From NCBI GenBank assembly GCA_012862575.1, contig BLSF01000006.1:806001-870000 (forward strand): a stretch of 64,000 nt of DNA. Direction: 5' to 3'. Each line of letters opens with the position of its first letter. Position 1 is the first letter of the stretch. The notes beneath the pieces were generated by a model. The model was not told the origin of the DNA and did not search any database. It was given only the letters and a program-made list of their open reading frames with translations. The DNA is from Parietichytrium sp. I65-24A. Taxonomy: Eukaryota; Sar; Bigyra; Thraustochytrida; Thraustochytriidae. This document shows, in pieces, positions 50,401 through 58,978 of the stretch. The translations under genes and the position numbers were made by a program.

Positions 50401-51616
50401 CTATTGACCGATGCACGAATCGAGCAAGAACTCTACGCGCGCTTGCCGTTCGAGCAGCTCGGCCCAGTTCCTCAAAACGGGCCTCTCGAACGTCTTCTCG
50501 CCACTTGGCAAACGCCAGTCCTTGTGACCGGTGCACAAATCGAGCAAGAACTCTACGCGCGCTTGCCGTTCGAGCAGCTCGACCCATTTCGTCAAAACGG
50601 GCTTGTCGTACTTCTTCTCGCCACTTGAGAAATGCACTAGCAAGTGAGCGGTCCCGCATTCGGGCAGCCACTTTTCCCATCAAACGCAGCTGCAGCCTCC
50701 GAAGATCAGGCTCATAGTTTTCCCTTTGCCTCATTGATACCGCTGCCATCCGCCACGTAAAAAACGCTTCGTAAAGCCGTTTGTTCTGTAAGCGGCTGAA
50801 GACTCTGCGGAATAGCGTTAGCTGTCGATGCTCTCGCAAACAAACGTGCGCCCATTTCCCAAATGCAGTGCTAAGTGTGCGACTTCTCATTCTTCCCAAG
50901 GCGACGCGCATGGACTGAAGTGCGTACTGCTGCTCGTGGCGAACGGCGCGAAGCGAGCCACACGCGCGCGTCCAGGTTTGGAATGCCCGATTCAATGCAG
51001 TGTTTTGCGCTCTCAAAAGCACTCGCCGAAGGGTCCTTTCTCTTATCTCATCGTTGCGTTGTTTGAAACCCTTGTCCAAGTTAAGAGTGTCAAGTATTGG
51101 AACATCGTCCTTCTCCTCCTCGCTGTGAAAGCCGTTCAAAGCGAACGGTCGATATCGCCGTCCTTCAAAAGGGCCGAACAAAACTCGGCATCGCCAAAAT
51201 GTAAAACTCTGGGCTTTTCTTCTCGCAGCGACGAGCGATAGGACGCGTTCCGCTCGTGAGATGGCATTGAACATGTACTGCCTCGTGGCCGAAGACATGC
51301 TGTTATAACGTACCCTCCGCAGGCTGAGGTCACTTCCGGCGCGCTTTTGCGATTTGCCTTCGGAGGCTCTCCTGACCGGCGAATCTTTCGTGGGCGTTCT
51401 CCGCGCGCTCATTCTAAGGCTACTTTCGCTGGACACAGACATACCATGGTCCCTGGAGTAGCTTCCGGACCCCGATCCCGGCCGATGCTTCAAGTTCCAT
51501 TCGTCCTCTTGCTGAAACTCGTAAAACCCGAGCTTCTTTCTCCCTGTTGGGCTGCGAGCTCTGCGCACGTGCTCTTTAAACGCCCCACGTTCGCGCGGAC
51601 TGCCGCACTCTGCCAT
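47438..51616 (-). CDS. SFI1: Sfi1-like centrin-binding repeat protein (1392 aa)
   Basis: Residues about 130-1110 carry some 25 or more repeats of the pattern AFxxWR or close variants, spaced mostly 30-40 residues (for example LNRAFQTWTRA, LYEAFFTWRMA, LWRAFHTWKEG, VGRCFFAWQGQ). This is the hallmark of Sfi1, a long helix that binds one centrin per repeat in centrosomes, spindle pole bodies and basal bodies. The N-terminus is Ser/Arg-rich and the C-terminal part has a short coiled coil (KRKLLSKEKKIKELREKVDR) and a disordered tail. The frame extends upstream to a GTG at 51685; the first ATG is at 51616 and I use it. Two neighbouring repeats are near-copies at DNA level (bases 50401-50640). The gene is divergent from the Ras-like GTPase gene. 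The family call is firm; the exact organelle is inferred. Confidence 0.88.
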   Translation of the reverse strand: MAECGSPRERGAFKEHVRRARSPTGRKKLGFYEFQQEDEWNLKHRPGSGSGSYSRDHGMSVSSESSLRMSARRTPTKDSPVRRASEGKSQKRAGSDLSLRRVRYNSMSSATRQYMFNAISRAERVLSLVAARRKAQSFTFWRCRVLFGPFEGRRYRPFALNGFHSEEEKDDVPILDTLNLDKGFKQRNDEIRERTLRRVLLRAQNTALNRAFQTWTRACGSLRAVRHEQQYALQSMRVALGRMRSRTLSTAFGKWAHVCLREHRQLTLFRRVFSRLQNKRLYEAFFTWRMAAVSMRQRENYEPDLRRLQLRLMGKVAARMRDRSLASAFLKWREEVRQARFDEMGRAARTASARRVLARFVHRSQGLAFAKWREDVREARFEELGRAARTASARRVLARFVHRSIGLAFAKWKGELAQDKLVERRTILCSRVIRRLENRRISQAFQAWRYNALVRTRSTAIIRRVLNKIYKDKLWRAFHTWKEGNLQMHCKSLILRLLVRAVTFRQLSAGFGALRMNSMRVLSAKKERRVHARQIVLRMQHKYLYRAFRKWKDYTVGSNGAIQVSGLQFFFQYWSRWRLYTQRAKWEKILNSEQRQQRISAGRRLLCLWTKTSQARCFLRWKGVVNIERKAIEIIHKLMTWKRRAAFERWKDWTAQTCKDIYHDKIVLNALMRMQRSVVGRCFFAWQGQCSASSREKRLEARHEKQLGLLMRFHSRAHDGLQLSKCFDKWKSVYQYNLKRKRVLRRWVRNTITKRLEKAFGCLAQNLRLVNQERRFTATLQTQLKAIEALREQDEAAKVRRVKQIVQKLQNRTLDRAFQGWRAAHRRRKIARSAIQRLQATDLRSTFIAWRDCVKALRTSRAKPVMQRWGAYAKARGVVKRFAASSRRTRTLRSFFSAWKLGNFRLRKYIGYLTNFHQRRKLREAFNLLKLFSHRKQLSALSAQLHILYRDKLGSSRIVLLRKTFARWASCLKVRVAERQVQRFRKRCALRNLAKQVKCKRLFAISSQSRSLRSTRQHWIAWCRQVRVQKAVALTISRRQHRITRAAFSRWKIGLVVQKRMDFSRDLALKHTNRILECAYQATVRRAFHLMKRDVLIWRTLRHLSNIAFRCEFETLRRAFTKLLHFSLWAEVRRLYAKAILLAKRDVSNGRELRQVKRKLLSKEKKIKELREKVDRLTCRTRPKSFREQLAEERFYTRCSTPLPARASALIGNGGSARKLRSGSRHRLKGATETPRSAWADRSPPSSVARLDNSPERSRLRASSYDSDDYKREDSEGESVNEDATSVLNLSHSSLRALENGGRRLRELEKSLVEEAKGLSNGYNYVHQAASSARLAGLVDVEKGRGFHPALEGLALRLQEKEKQLDCVDDARRSMDVLLLSESDDEVLFGEV
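50401..50640 (-). repeat. 120-base in-frame tandem duplication inside the Sfi1-like gene
   Basis: Two adjacent 120-base units (50401-50520 and 50521-50640) share a perfect core of 44 bases and differ at about 19 positions in total by eye count. Each encodes one 40-residue centrin-binding repeat, containing GRAARTASARRVLARFVHRS. This is a recent repeat expansion. Confidence 0.92.
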
Positions 51617-51840
51617 CGGCCTCCAATAACAGCCGCTTGCTCCCTCGCCCGCGCCAGCATGTGCTCCGTCAAGCCCGGCCCCCACCTGCGCTCGACTCTA
51701 GACACTGCCCTCCAAGCCCTCCAAGCCCGCCAGCCAGCGCCAGTTGTGCCAGTTGCGCCAACACTCCCTGGAACCCAGCGGCCTCGACCCGAGAACCTAT
51801 TCCGCGCGGTCGCTCGAACCCCTCACGAACGACCGAACGT

Positions 51841-51900
51841 CTGATCGACTGACCGGCTGATCGACTGATCGACTGTTCGACTGATCGACTGACCGACTGA
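51841..51900. repeat. (CGACTGAT)n tandem repeat
   Basis: About seven imperfect copies of an eight-base unit in the divergent promoter, read directly. Confidence 0.85.
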
Positions 51901-51947
51901 GTGCGTCCACCGACGGCGCTCCCTGCCCCAAGGAACGAGTCGACTGC

Positions 51948-51970
51948 GACAAAGACAAAGACAAAGACAA
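51948..51970. repeat. (GACAAA)n short tandem repeat
   Basis: Nearly four copies of a six-base unit, read directly. Confidence 0.8.
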
Positions 51971-52271
51971 GGAATCACCAAACGGGAAACCGGGAAACAG
52001 AAAGCCAAAGTGAAAGTAGTGAAAGTGAAAGAAACCAAAATTCAAGTAAACTAATTACAAGTCAACCCGAGAGACGGTTAGTGAGGTAAGCCGGTGCCAA
52101 GCGAAACTAGTCCGTAGGCCAACTTGGAATACATACATGACATGGTACCTGGTACTGAACAGAGACGGGTCCAAGCTGCGCGGTAGCTGTGCAGTGTTGC
52201 GGAGATCGAAGGGGACAGGTAGTGGGTAGTGGATATTGGGTAGTGGATAGTGCGCAGGTGGGCACGCGGAG

Positions 52272-53102
52272 ATGGGGCCGAATCGCGTGAAATGCGTGAT
52301 GCTTGGGTCAGAAGGAAGCGGGAAAACGGCGATAGTGCGGAGTCTGAACAAGGCTCGTGGACGCAGCAAGTTAGCGACAAAGCCCACGCACATCCCCGAG
52401 CTGTTCTCTATGTTTGTGGAACTCCGGGATGCGGGCGATGCAGAGGTAGATGTATGGGATTGCGCCGGAGATGCTAGGCTGGTGGCTGCGGCAAGCCCGC
52501 TCCTTCGTGACACAGACGTTTGTATTTTGGTGTTTGATGTGTGCTCCAAAGAGTCTCTTGCGTTTCTCGGGCCCGCGAAGGAAAACTTTGTCAGGTTGCG
52601 TATGGGGAAGGAGCCAAATGCGGCAAACGAGACGGTCTTCATTGTTGTTGCAAACAAAGTGGACAGAGTAAGGGAGCGTGTTGTGGACCGTTTAGACGCC
52701 TTTCAGTGGTCAAAAGCGCAAGGCTGTGCAGCTTATTTCGAGACCGCTGCTGCTGTGCACGAGGACACTCCTGACCAAGTAAAATCTCTCTATGAAGAGA
52801 GCATTGCAGTTGTGTTTCACACTGGAGTTAAAATCGTGCTTGAGCAGCGGTCACAGGTTCCTCAGGGAAATGTGGCTTCGAGAAATGAACAGAGCATTCC
52901 TTTAAAGAACAACGCCCCGCCTGCCTCCTTTGCCCCCTCCACACAGCCGCATCATCATCATCACCATCACCATCACCGGCGCAAAGAGCCGAGATCTGAG
53001 CCTCAGTCAACAATATCCGAAATGGCTTTGTCATGTTCTGGGGTTGACCGGAAGGCCGCAGCAGTCAGCCACGAGGAGGGGGACACATGTGTGATTTCTT
53101 GA
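52272..53102 (+). CDS. Atypical Ras/Rab-like small GTPase with CaaX-like C-terminus
   Basis: A 276-residue protein, longer than usual small GTPases (about 180-220). The P-loop GSEGSGKT is at residues 12-19, the G3 block is WDCAGDARL and the G4 block is NKVD, so it should bind GTP. In G3, the catalytic Gln of Ras (DTAGQE) is replaced by Asp, which suggests slow hydrolysis or another mechanism. The same WDCxGDA pattern occurs in the intraflagellar-transport GTPase RABL5/IFT22, but IFT22 usually lacks a clean NKxD and prenylation, so the assignment to that group is only a possibility. The C-terminal 80 residues are disordered, include a run of nine His, and end CVIS, a good farnesylation-type CaaX box. 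It is probably membrane-attached. It is convergent with the kinesin gene, with only 95 bases between stops. Confidence 0.85.
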   Translation: MGPNRVKCVMLGSEGSGKTAIVRSLNKARGRSKLATKPTHIPELFSMFVELRDAGDAEVDVWDCAGDARLVAAASPLLRDTDVCILVFDVCSKESLAFLGPAKENFVRLRMGKEPNAANETVFIVVANKVDRVRERVVDRLDAFQWSKAQGCAAYFETAAAVHEDTPDQVKSLYEESIAVVFHTGVKIVLEQRSQVPQGNVASRNEQSIPLKNNAPPASFAPSTQPHHHHHHHHHRRKEPRSEPQSTISEMALSCSGVDRKAAAVSHEEGDTCVIS

Positions 53103-53197
53103 GCATTAAATTTTTGTATGATAAGCCTGAATGACTTTCTTGACTACAAGGACGATGAAGCTGTACTTTATATATCACATATTATTTATTTGATTCC
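53103..53197. other. 95-base convergent spacer
   Basis: A very short A+T-rich spacer between the stop codons of the GTPase (+) and the kinesin (-). The two 3' UTRs probably overlap. Confidence 0.6.
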
Positions 53198-56100
53198 TCA
53201 CTTTGCCGGATTCCCTTCAGTATTTTTGGTCGCGGCTAAGTTTGTGACTTGCTTAACACGCGTTGCCCACCGAAGGGACTCTTTCGACTCGGTCAAATTG
53301 TAGTCTGCAGGGGAGACATTGACAAACATCAGAGTTTTTGCATTTCCACCAATCGAGTCTGCCATTAGCTGAGTCAGAGGGTGATTTCTGTATGGCACAT
53401 GTTTAGCGTTTGTGGTGAGGGCTTGGATTACGTCGCCTAACGCTAAAAGGCTCTTGTTAATGGACTGGGCCTCCTTCAAAGTATCGCCGGAAGCACCTGT
53501 TTTCGAAGCACGCTCACTTCCGGCGAGATCCACCAATGTCAGCTTGCCATTCGTGACAACTCCAGATGCCTTTGCAATCGCCTTGATTTTAATGCTACAA
53601 ATCAGGTGTGATCGACTGGAGTGACTATTCATTTTCGTTGCCGTGATTTTTCGTTTCGCAAATGCTCGCCGCAGTGTTTCAAGGGTCGGTGCAACCCCCG
53701 AGATCTCACGCTCGGTGATGTTTTCCACGTATACGACGCCTTGAGGGTCCAAGTGAATATTAAGAGGGGGAGGCGGGCCCTCGCCCTCGTAAAGCAAATC
53801 GACAAGTTCTTCCTTGTACAACTCAATGACGTACATGGACACACTAAAGTCAAAGCGGCCCGAATCTCTGTCCATGAGACGAAACAATTCGTGTATGCTC
53901 CTTGTTGCAATCCCAGCCTCCGCCGGAAGCTCGACGCCATTGGAGGGTGACTTTTCCTCAGAGGATAACGTCACTCCAGAGTCTTGATTGTCGGGACCCA
54001 TGAGAGTGTATGTTTTCCCACTTCCAGTTTGACCGTACGCGAAAACGCAGACATTGTATCCATCAACTGCGACCTGAATGACTCGTTTTGAGTCGGTAAA
54101 TATGTCTGCTTGGGATTGATTTGGGCCAAAGCACGCATCAAAAGCAAACGAGATGTTGTTTTTCTTGCGCTGACCGGCAACCTGAGGGTGCACCAATTGT
54201 ACGTTTTTGTGGTCCAAAACGTTGACGATAGTGGAGCTTCCGCGCTCAAGCTCCGAAGCGCTGAAGGGCCTCACTCGGCAAAACACCCTTATTCTGCCTT
54301 TGAGATCCTCAATCTCGTTAAAGTACTGTTTTCGCAAGGCCTGCTCCTCTACAAACTCGTCATACAGCTGCCCCTTTTCGTTTTCAAGCCGCAGCATGTA
54401 TGCTTCCATTTCTCGAACCTTGCTCTTGAGCTCTAGCTCTTTCTCCGCGAGTGCGAGGGCTTTTGCGGCTTCTTCAGCTGTTTGACCCTTTTGCTGCTCT
54501 TGTTGCGTCTGCATGTCAAGCATCGCCAATTTGACTTGTTCGAGCTCCTTCTGCCGCCTTTCCTTTTCTGCTGCCTCCGCCTGAAGCTTGCTCTGAAGAG
54601 CTTCTAGATCAGCGTCGAGCTGAGTCTGACGAGACCGTCGCTCCTCCGCAAGCTTATGGTTGGTTTCTTGGAGCTGCTCCATGGCCTCCTGGCGCTTCTG
54701 CTGCTCGGCACGAAGAAGCTCGAGCAGATTCTGCTTTTCTTTAGCTTTCGCTTCTTCTTCAGCGAGACGAAGCTGCTCAACCTCCGCATCTTTCTCTTCC
54801 CTTCTCTTTCGTTCTTCATTCAACTGAGCTCTAAGACGTTCGAGCTCTGCCTCTGCTTCGGAAGTTGCTTGCGCCCTTGCTTTAGAAGCAGCCATGTACC
54901 GCGATTTCTCCTCCTCCAGCTTGGACTCCTTCTCCTGCATTGCTTTCTGCATCTTGCCGAGATCTTCTTGATTCTTGTTTCTCTCACGTTGCTCCTGCTC
55001 TAGCCGCGCCTTCATCTGCTTGTATTCAGTTTCAAGCTTTGCTCTTTCGCGCTCATTCTGGCTCCTCTCCATGTTCCACTTTACCGTTTCCAGCCTGCGC
55101 TCATCCTCGACAGCTTTTAGTCTGGCGTTGGCACTTGAAAGATCTTTCATTGCTTTGAAACGAAGCTCGCGCTCTTCTTCGAGACGCTTGCCTGTAAGTT
55201 CCATTTCCTCTGCAGCTTGGCTGGAATTCAGATTAGCCAACATGAGTTCTCGACTCAGCCGAGCGATATCGCTTTCATAGGAGGCAAGATCCTTTGACAA
55301 ATTTGCTTCGCGAAGAGCAAGCTGCTGCGCTCTTTCTGCAGCCTTCTTGGCTTGCTCCTCGCTCACGTGAAGGTTCTCTTTGTGGGAATCTCGCAACCGG
55401 TCCATCTCTGCTTTGACCTTGGAGAGCTCACCGGCTGCTCGTTCTCTTAGTTGCTGCTCGTTCTCCAGGTGCTTCATGAGCATTGAGAGTTCTTGATTCG
55501 CGGACTGTAAGCGCTTGGACATGCCTTGCAAGGCATTCTTGGCCTTTTCCTTGTGTTTCTGCTCCTCGTCTAACCTCTGCTTGAGCAGGGCCAGCTCTTT
55601 TGCGGCCGAGTCTTTGGACTCGAGCGCCTTGTCCCGTTCCTCCTGCAGGCTTTGAAGCTCATTCTCGGAATTGGAGATGCGGTTTTTGATGGCTTGTTCT
55701 TGTTTGGCCAGAAATATGGCGTCATCCTGACGCTCTTTCGAGAGATTCTTCAGCTCATTTTGAATACGCAAGAGCTCCTCTCGAGCTTGTTCTCGCTCTA
55801 GCCGTTCTCGCTCGAGAGATTGTTGAAGCGAAGACAATTCACTTTCCGCGTTAAACAGCTTCTCCTCTTGAGCTTGTCGAAGTCGAGCTTCCTCTTCCAG
55901 TTCTTTTCTTTCCATTTGAAGGGCTTGCTCGACTGCGGCCTTTTCAAGAGACAATTTCTCGTTCATAATTTGCATTTTCCAGTTCTCATCCTCCAGCTCG
56001 GCGGCCCTCCTCATGAGCTCTCGTTCAATATTGTCCTCACGCTCTAACAAGCCTTCGATGCAGACTTTGACCCCTTGCGACACGGACTCACTTTCGCTCG

Positions 56101-58411
56101 CGTTGTTAAGGGCCTTCACTTGCACGGCCAGCCGTGCGACGCATTGCGCCTGCTGCTTCTCAAGCATTGACTTTTCCTTGAGAAGAGCGCTTTGCCCATT
56201 CGGACCACCCGGAGAAACTTCCCCTCTTGCCATGCACGTTTGAAGCTCAATCAATTGCTTGCGTACCTTTGCGAGTTTTTCAAATACATCCAAACGAACT
56301 CTTTGCTCCTTCTCGAGCTCTGAGCAAGCTTCCATCGCCTTGTTATCCGTCCACACCATCTTTGCAGCATCAGCCTCGCGAAGCTTTTGAAGAGCCTCTC
56401 GGTCTTTAGCAAGTTGTTCGAGGGCGTCTGCTAGCTGATCCCGAGTCACCTGCTTGCCATTGGCCATCTCATCGAGCTCTTTTCGAAGCTGGTGAACGGT
56501 TTTGTCTTTCATGTCCACGACCCGCCGGAGGGAAGCCTCTTGCGCCTTGCCTTTCTGAATCAAGAGAAGCTTTGCCTTCATCTGCGACTGCGCAAAGCGC
56601 ATAGCCTCCTCTTTCCTCTTGTAGATCATATTCTCCAGGCCCGCGCGCCAGGCATGGCTTGTGAAGAGTGCCACAAGAGCTTGGTCTGAGTTTTGGGCGT
56701 CGCGTTTCTGTTCGTCGTCACCGCCGGCAATAAACGACACCTCACCAGTCTCGGTGTTGAAGAAATAGGTCTGTCCTGACGCGTTATCGGCCCGTTTTTC
56801 CCAGCCTCCTCCGCTGCGCACGGCTGTGGCAGGAGTTCTTGGCGATGACGGCTCTTGTGTAGGGCTGTATAATAGATTAAAGCACTCCAAGTCGTCAGGA
56901 GCAACGTAGTGTACTGGCAAGCTCCCTTGACGGTCACGATGCGTCGCCGACGCCCCGTTCAAGAGCAAGAGAGCTACAATCTCGCTGCTTCCAGCCGCTG
57001 CCGCGTAGTGCAAAGGAGTGCATCCCGTTCGATCCGTGGTGTAGCATGCTGAGGTCCCACCGTATTGTAAAAGCACATCCGCCATCTGATAAGAGAGCGA
57101 ATCTCGATTGCAGGCGACATGCAAAGCTGTTAGTCCAACAGCATTCTTCGCCCCCAAGAGTTGCGGAGTCAAGTCCAACTGCTTCCTTATAGATTTGCCA
57201 AATTCTAAGAGAGTGTGCGCAGCTTGAGGTTTGTTGACGCGGCACGCCGCAAGCAAGAGTGTGTCACCTTGGGAGTTGACTCTGGTGAGCAACTCTATGA
57301 TTTGAGTTTCGGTGCACCCGCTCAAAATGAGGGAGATTCGCTGTGATATACTGCTGTCCGATTTATCATAAGGGGTTGCATCAGTAAACGTGAATGCGTC
57401 AAATAGCGACTGCGCCATGTCTTGCAGCTGCTGCTCTGCACGCTGCCTCTCATCTTGGATCAGTAGCTCTCCAGAGCCTTCCGACATGCCCGCGAAGAAT
57501 GCAGGCGAAGAGTATACGGAGCCAGGTGTATACGAAGGAGTATAGTCCCCAAATGAAGTGTCTGACTTTGGGGTGGGGCTCATGGCAGGTTGTGAGTAGG
57601 TGGAGTGCGGAGTATGCAAGTGCGGCGCCGAGGCGCAAACCGATAGACCAGAATTTGTTCGGACGCGCTCATCGCCTGCGTGATCTGAGAATTCGAAAAA
57701 CATCCCAGGGTCGAGCTTGCGCTCAAATCCGGTTATGGCCGCGCTCTCATTATCATCATCATCATGCTCCGATAGCAGCTGCACTTCCTGATCTGTGAAG
57801 ATGTCGGTTGCGCCAGACTGCCCATTTTCTTTGTGCACAACTTTAATATTCTGAATTCTGTACAATAAGCTCTTGACGCTGAACTGCTCGTTCTCTGGCA
57901 GCCCGTCGTTATCCTCTCTCAACAGCTGCAGCTCACCCTGAGCCCAGTCCATGTCGGTTTCATTGGCCTGAAGTTTGCGTAACGAATAATAGTTGAGCAG
58001 AGTTCTGGCATAGTGGGTTCTATCGGCACCCGCAAAGCTGCTTGACACATGGAACGCAGCAGATATGTAGCTCTCCGCAGCCGCCAGTGCACTCGGCTCC
58101 AGAAGAGGGAGAAGGCACCCAGCGGCAACATTCAGACACTCTACGTACAGCGGGCTCGTCGCGCCAGCTGCTTTCCCAATTTCCGAGAGACAATACGCCG
58201 TTTGGACCAACGTGGCGGCTTCTCCAAGCGAAATTACCTCATGAAGCTTTTCTTCCGCAACTTGCAAGCTGTCACATGCCGTGAACGCCAGGAACGCCGC
58301 AGTCCCGTCACCGTCGCTCGGATCCGTTTCCAGCTGCGTTCGAATCTCGTCGTAGCAGCCTTGTATGGACTGAATTGTCTCCGCCGGCCCTACCGAAGCG
58401 CCCGCTCCCAT
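53198..58411 (-). CDS. Kinesin-14-type C-terminal motor with ankyrin repeats and WW-like motif (1737 aa)
   Basis: The motor is at the C-terminus (about residues 1370-1737), preceded by the kinesin-14 neck block LKGRIRVFCRVRP. P-loop GQTGSGKT (about 1459), switch I NSHSSRSHL and switch II LVDLAGSE are intact, so it should be an active, probably minus-end-directed motor. The N-terminal cargo part is unusual: about three ankyrin repeats at roughly 375-510 (NAVGLTALHVAC, TGCTPLHYAAAAG) and, near 535-560, a WW-like motif (WEKRADNASGQTYFF) that lacks a clear second Trp. A coiled coil of about 800 residues joins the two ends. The first ATG (58411) gives MGAGAS, a possible N-myristoylation signal; the frame runs 24 codons further up to a TTG. 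A CT tract lies just upstream. The family is certain; cargo is unknown. Confidence 0.92.
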   Translation of the reverse strand: MGAGASVGPAETIQSIQGCYDEIRTQLETDPSDGDGTAAFLAFTACDSLQVAEEKLHEVISLGEAATLVQTAYCLSEIGKAAGATSPLYVECLNVAAGCLLPLLEPSALAAAESYISAAFHVSSSFAGADRTHYARTLLNYYSLRKLQANETDMDWAQGELQLLREDNDGLPENEQFSVKSLLYRIQNIKVVHKENGQSGATDIFTDQEVQLLSEHDDDDNESAAITGFERKLDPGMFFEFSDHAGDERVRTNSGLSVCASAPHLHTPHSTYSQPAMSPTPKSDTSFGDYTPSYTPGSVYSSPAFFAGMSEGSGELLIQDERQRAEQQLQDMAQSLFDAFTFTDATPYDKSDSSISQRISLILSGCTETQIIELLTRVNSQGDTLLLAACRVNKPQAAHTLLEFGKSIRKQLDLTPQLLGAKNAVGLTALHVACNRDSLSYQMADVLLQYGGTSACYTTDRTGCTPLHYAAAAGSSEIVALLLLNGASATHRDRQGSLPVHYVAPDDLECFNLLYSPTQEPSSPRTPATAVRSGGGWEKRADNASGQTYFFNTETGEVSFIAGGDDEQKRDAQNSDQALVALFTSHAWRAGLENMIYKRKEEAMRFAQSQMKAKLLLIQKGKAQEASLRRVVDMKDKTVHQLRKELDEMANGKQVTRDQLADALEQLAKDREALQKLREADAAKMVWTDNKAMEACSELEKEQRVRLDVFEKLAKVRKQLIELQTCMARGEVSPGGPNGQSALLKEKSMLEKQQAQCVARLAVQVKALNNASESESVSQGVKVCIEGLLEREDNIERELMRRAAELEDENWKMQIMNEKLSLEKAAVEQALQMERKELEEEARLRQAQEEKLFNAESELSSLQQSLERERLEREQAREELLRIQNELKNLSKERQDDAIFLAKQEQAIKNRISNSENELQSLQEERDKALESKDSAAKELALLKQRLDEEQKHKEKAKNALQGMSKRLQSANQELSMLMKHLENEQQLRERAAGELSKVKAEMDRLRDSHKENLHVSEEQAKKAAERAQQLALREANLSKDLASYESDIARLSRELMLANLNSSQAAEEMELTGKRLEEERELRFKAMKDLSSANARLKAVEDERRLETVKWNMERSQNERERAKLETEYKQMKARLEQEQRERNKNQEDLGKMQKAMQEKESKLEEEKSRYMAASKARAQATSEAEAELERLRAQLNEERKRREEKDAEVEQLRLAEEEAKAKEKQNLLELLRAEQQKRQEAMEQLQETNHKLAEERRSRQTQLDADLEALQSKLQAEAAEKERRQKELEQVKLAMLDMQTQQEQQKGQTAEEAAKALALAEKELELKSKVREMEAYMLRLENEKGQLYDEFVEEQALRKQYFNEIEDLKGRIRVFCRVRPFSASELERGSSTIVNVLDHKNVQLVHPQVAGQRKKNNISFAFDACFGPNQSQADIFTDSKRVIQVAVDGYNVCVFAYGQTGSGKTYTLMGPDNQDSGVTLSSEEKSPSNGVELPAEAGIATRSIHELFRLMDRDSGRFDFSVSMYVIELYKEELVDLLYEGEGPPPPLNIHLDPQGVVYVENITEREISGVAPTLETLRRAFAKRKITATKMNSHSSRSHLICSIKIKAIAKASGVVTNGKLTLVDLAGSERASKTGASGDTLKEAQSINKSLLALGDVIQALTTNAKHVPYRNHPLTQLMADSIGGNAKTLMFVNVSPADYNLTESKESLRWATRVKQVTNLAATKNTEGNPAK

Positions 58412-58978
58412 CCCATGGATGTCGTTTGCTCCACAACTTGCTCTCTCTCTCTGTCTCTCTAACAAAACTGTCTCACCTGTCAACTCCGCTGACTCTGCTT
58501 CCTGACTCGCAAGTTCCGCGTCGGGATGGTTGCACCACGGTCACCACGGGGTCACTAGCTCTCGCTGTTTTGCTATCTTTCTACTATCTTAAATGCTAGC
58601 TAGCAGCGACTGCCGGTGTATTGTGCAAGTCCTTATTGTACACCTTTTGTGCACTTTCTTTTTATGTTGCATACTTTTTGACCGGTACCGGATGGTACCG
58701 GACTTGCAAACTCTTGACTCATCCACTAGCGAGGAAATTTTGCTTAGTCAAGCCGCCGTTGAGTTGGCTGCTGTCGCCTAGAGTGAGCTGGTTTGGTCAT
58801 TAAAAAAATAGGACTAGCGGATAAAATAGTGCAGAGTTGGGCAGGTTTGTGCCCTTCCGCAAGATTTTGATCATCGTGCTTGATCACTATGATTGACTGT
58901 CGTTGCGAAGAGGTGGAAAGTGTGGAAAGAAAGTGTGGAAAGAAGGCCACACAAGAAGGCAGCGGAGCAACACAGAGG
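58412..58978. promoter_or_regulatory. Divergent promoter region, kinesin and dynactin p25 genes
   Basis: A 567-base stretch between head-to-head genes. The kinesin side has a CT tract (GA on its sense strand). The rest has no recognisable gene; a GGTACCGG duplication lies at about 58683-58700. Confidence 0.5.
58441..58460. repeat. (CT)n tract upstream of the kinesin start
   Basis: Twenty bases of CT with one GT interruption, 29 bases upstream of the kinesin ATG; GA on the sense strand. Confidence 0.85.

Larger units (their letters stand above)
51617..52271. promoter_or_regulatory. Divergent promoter region, Sfi1-like and Ras-like genes
   Basis: A 655-base stretch between head-to-head genes. 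It contains a CGACTGAT tandem repeat and a short (GACAAA)n run; the rest is unstructured. It presumably holds both promoters; no core element is recognised. Confidence 0.5.

Noticed and set aside
51617-51685. GTG-initiated extension of the Sfi1-like protein
   Set aside because: The extra 23 residues are Gly/Ala-rich low complexity and an ATG exists at 51616.
58412-58483. TTG-initiated extension of the kinesin
   Set aside because: It translates the CT tract into Arg/Glu/Gln sequence; the ATG at 58411 gives a sensible N-terminus.
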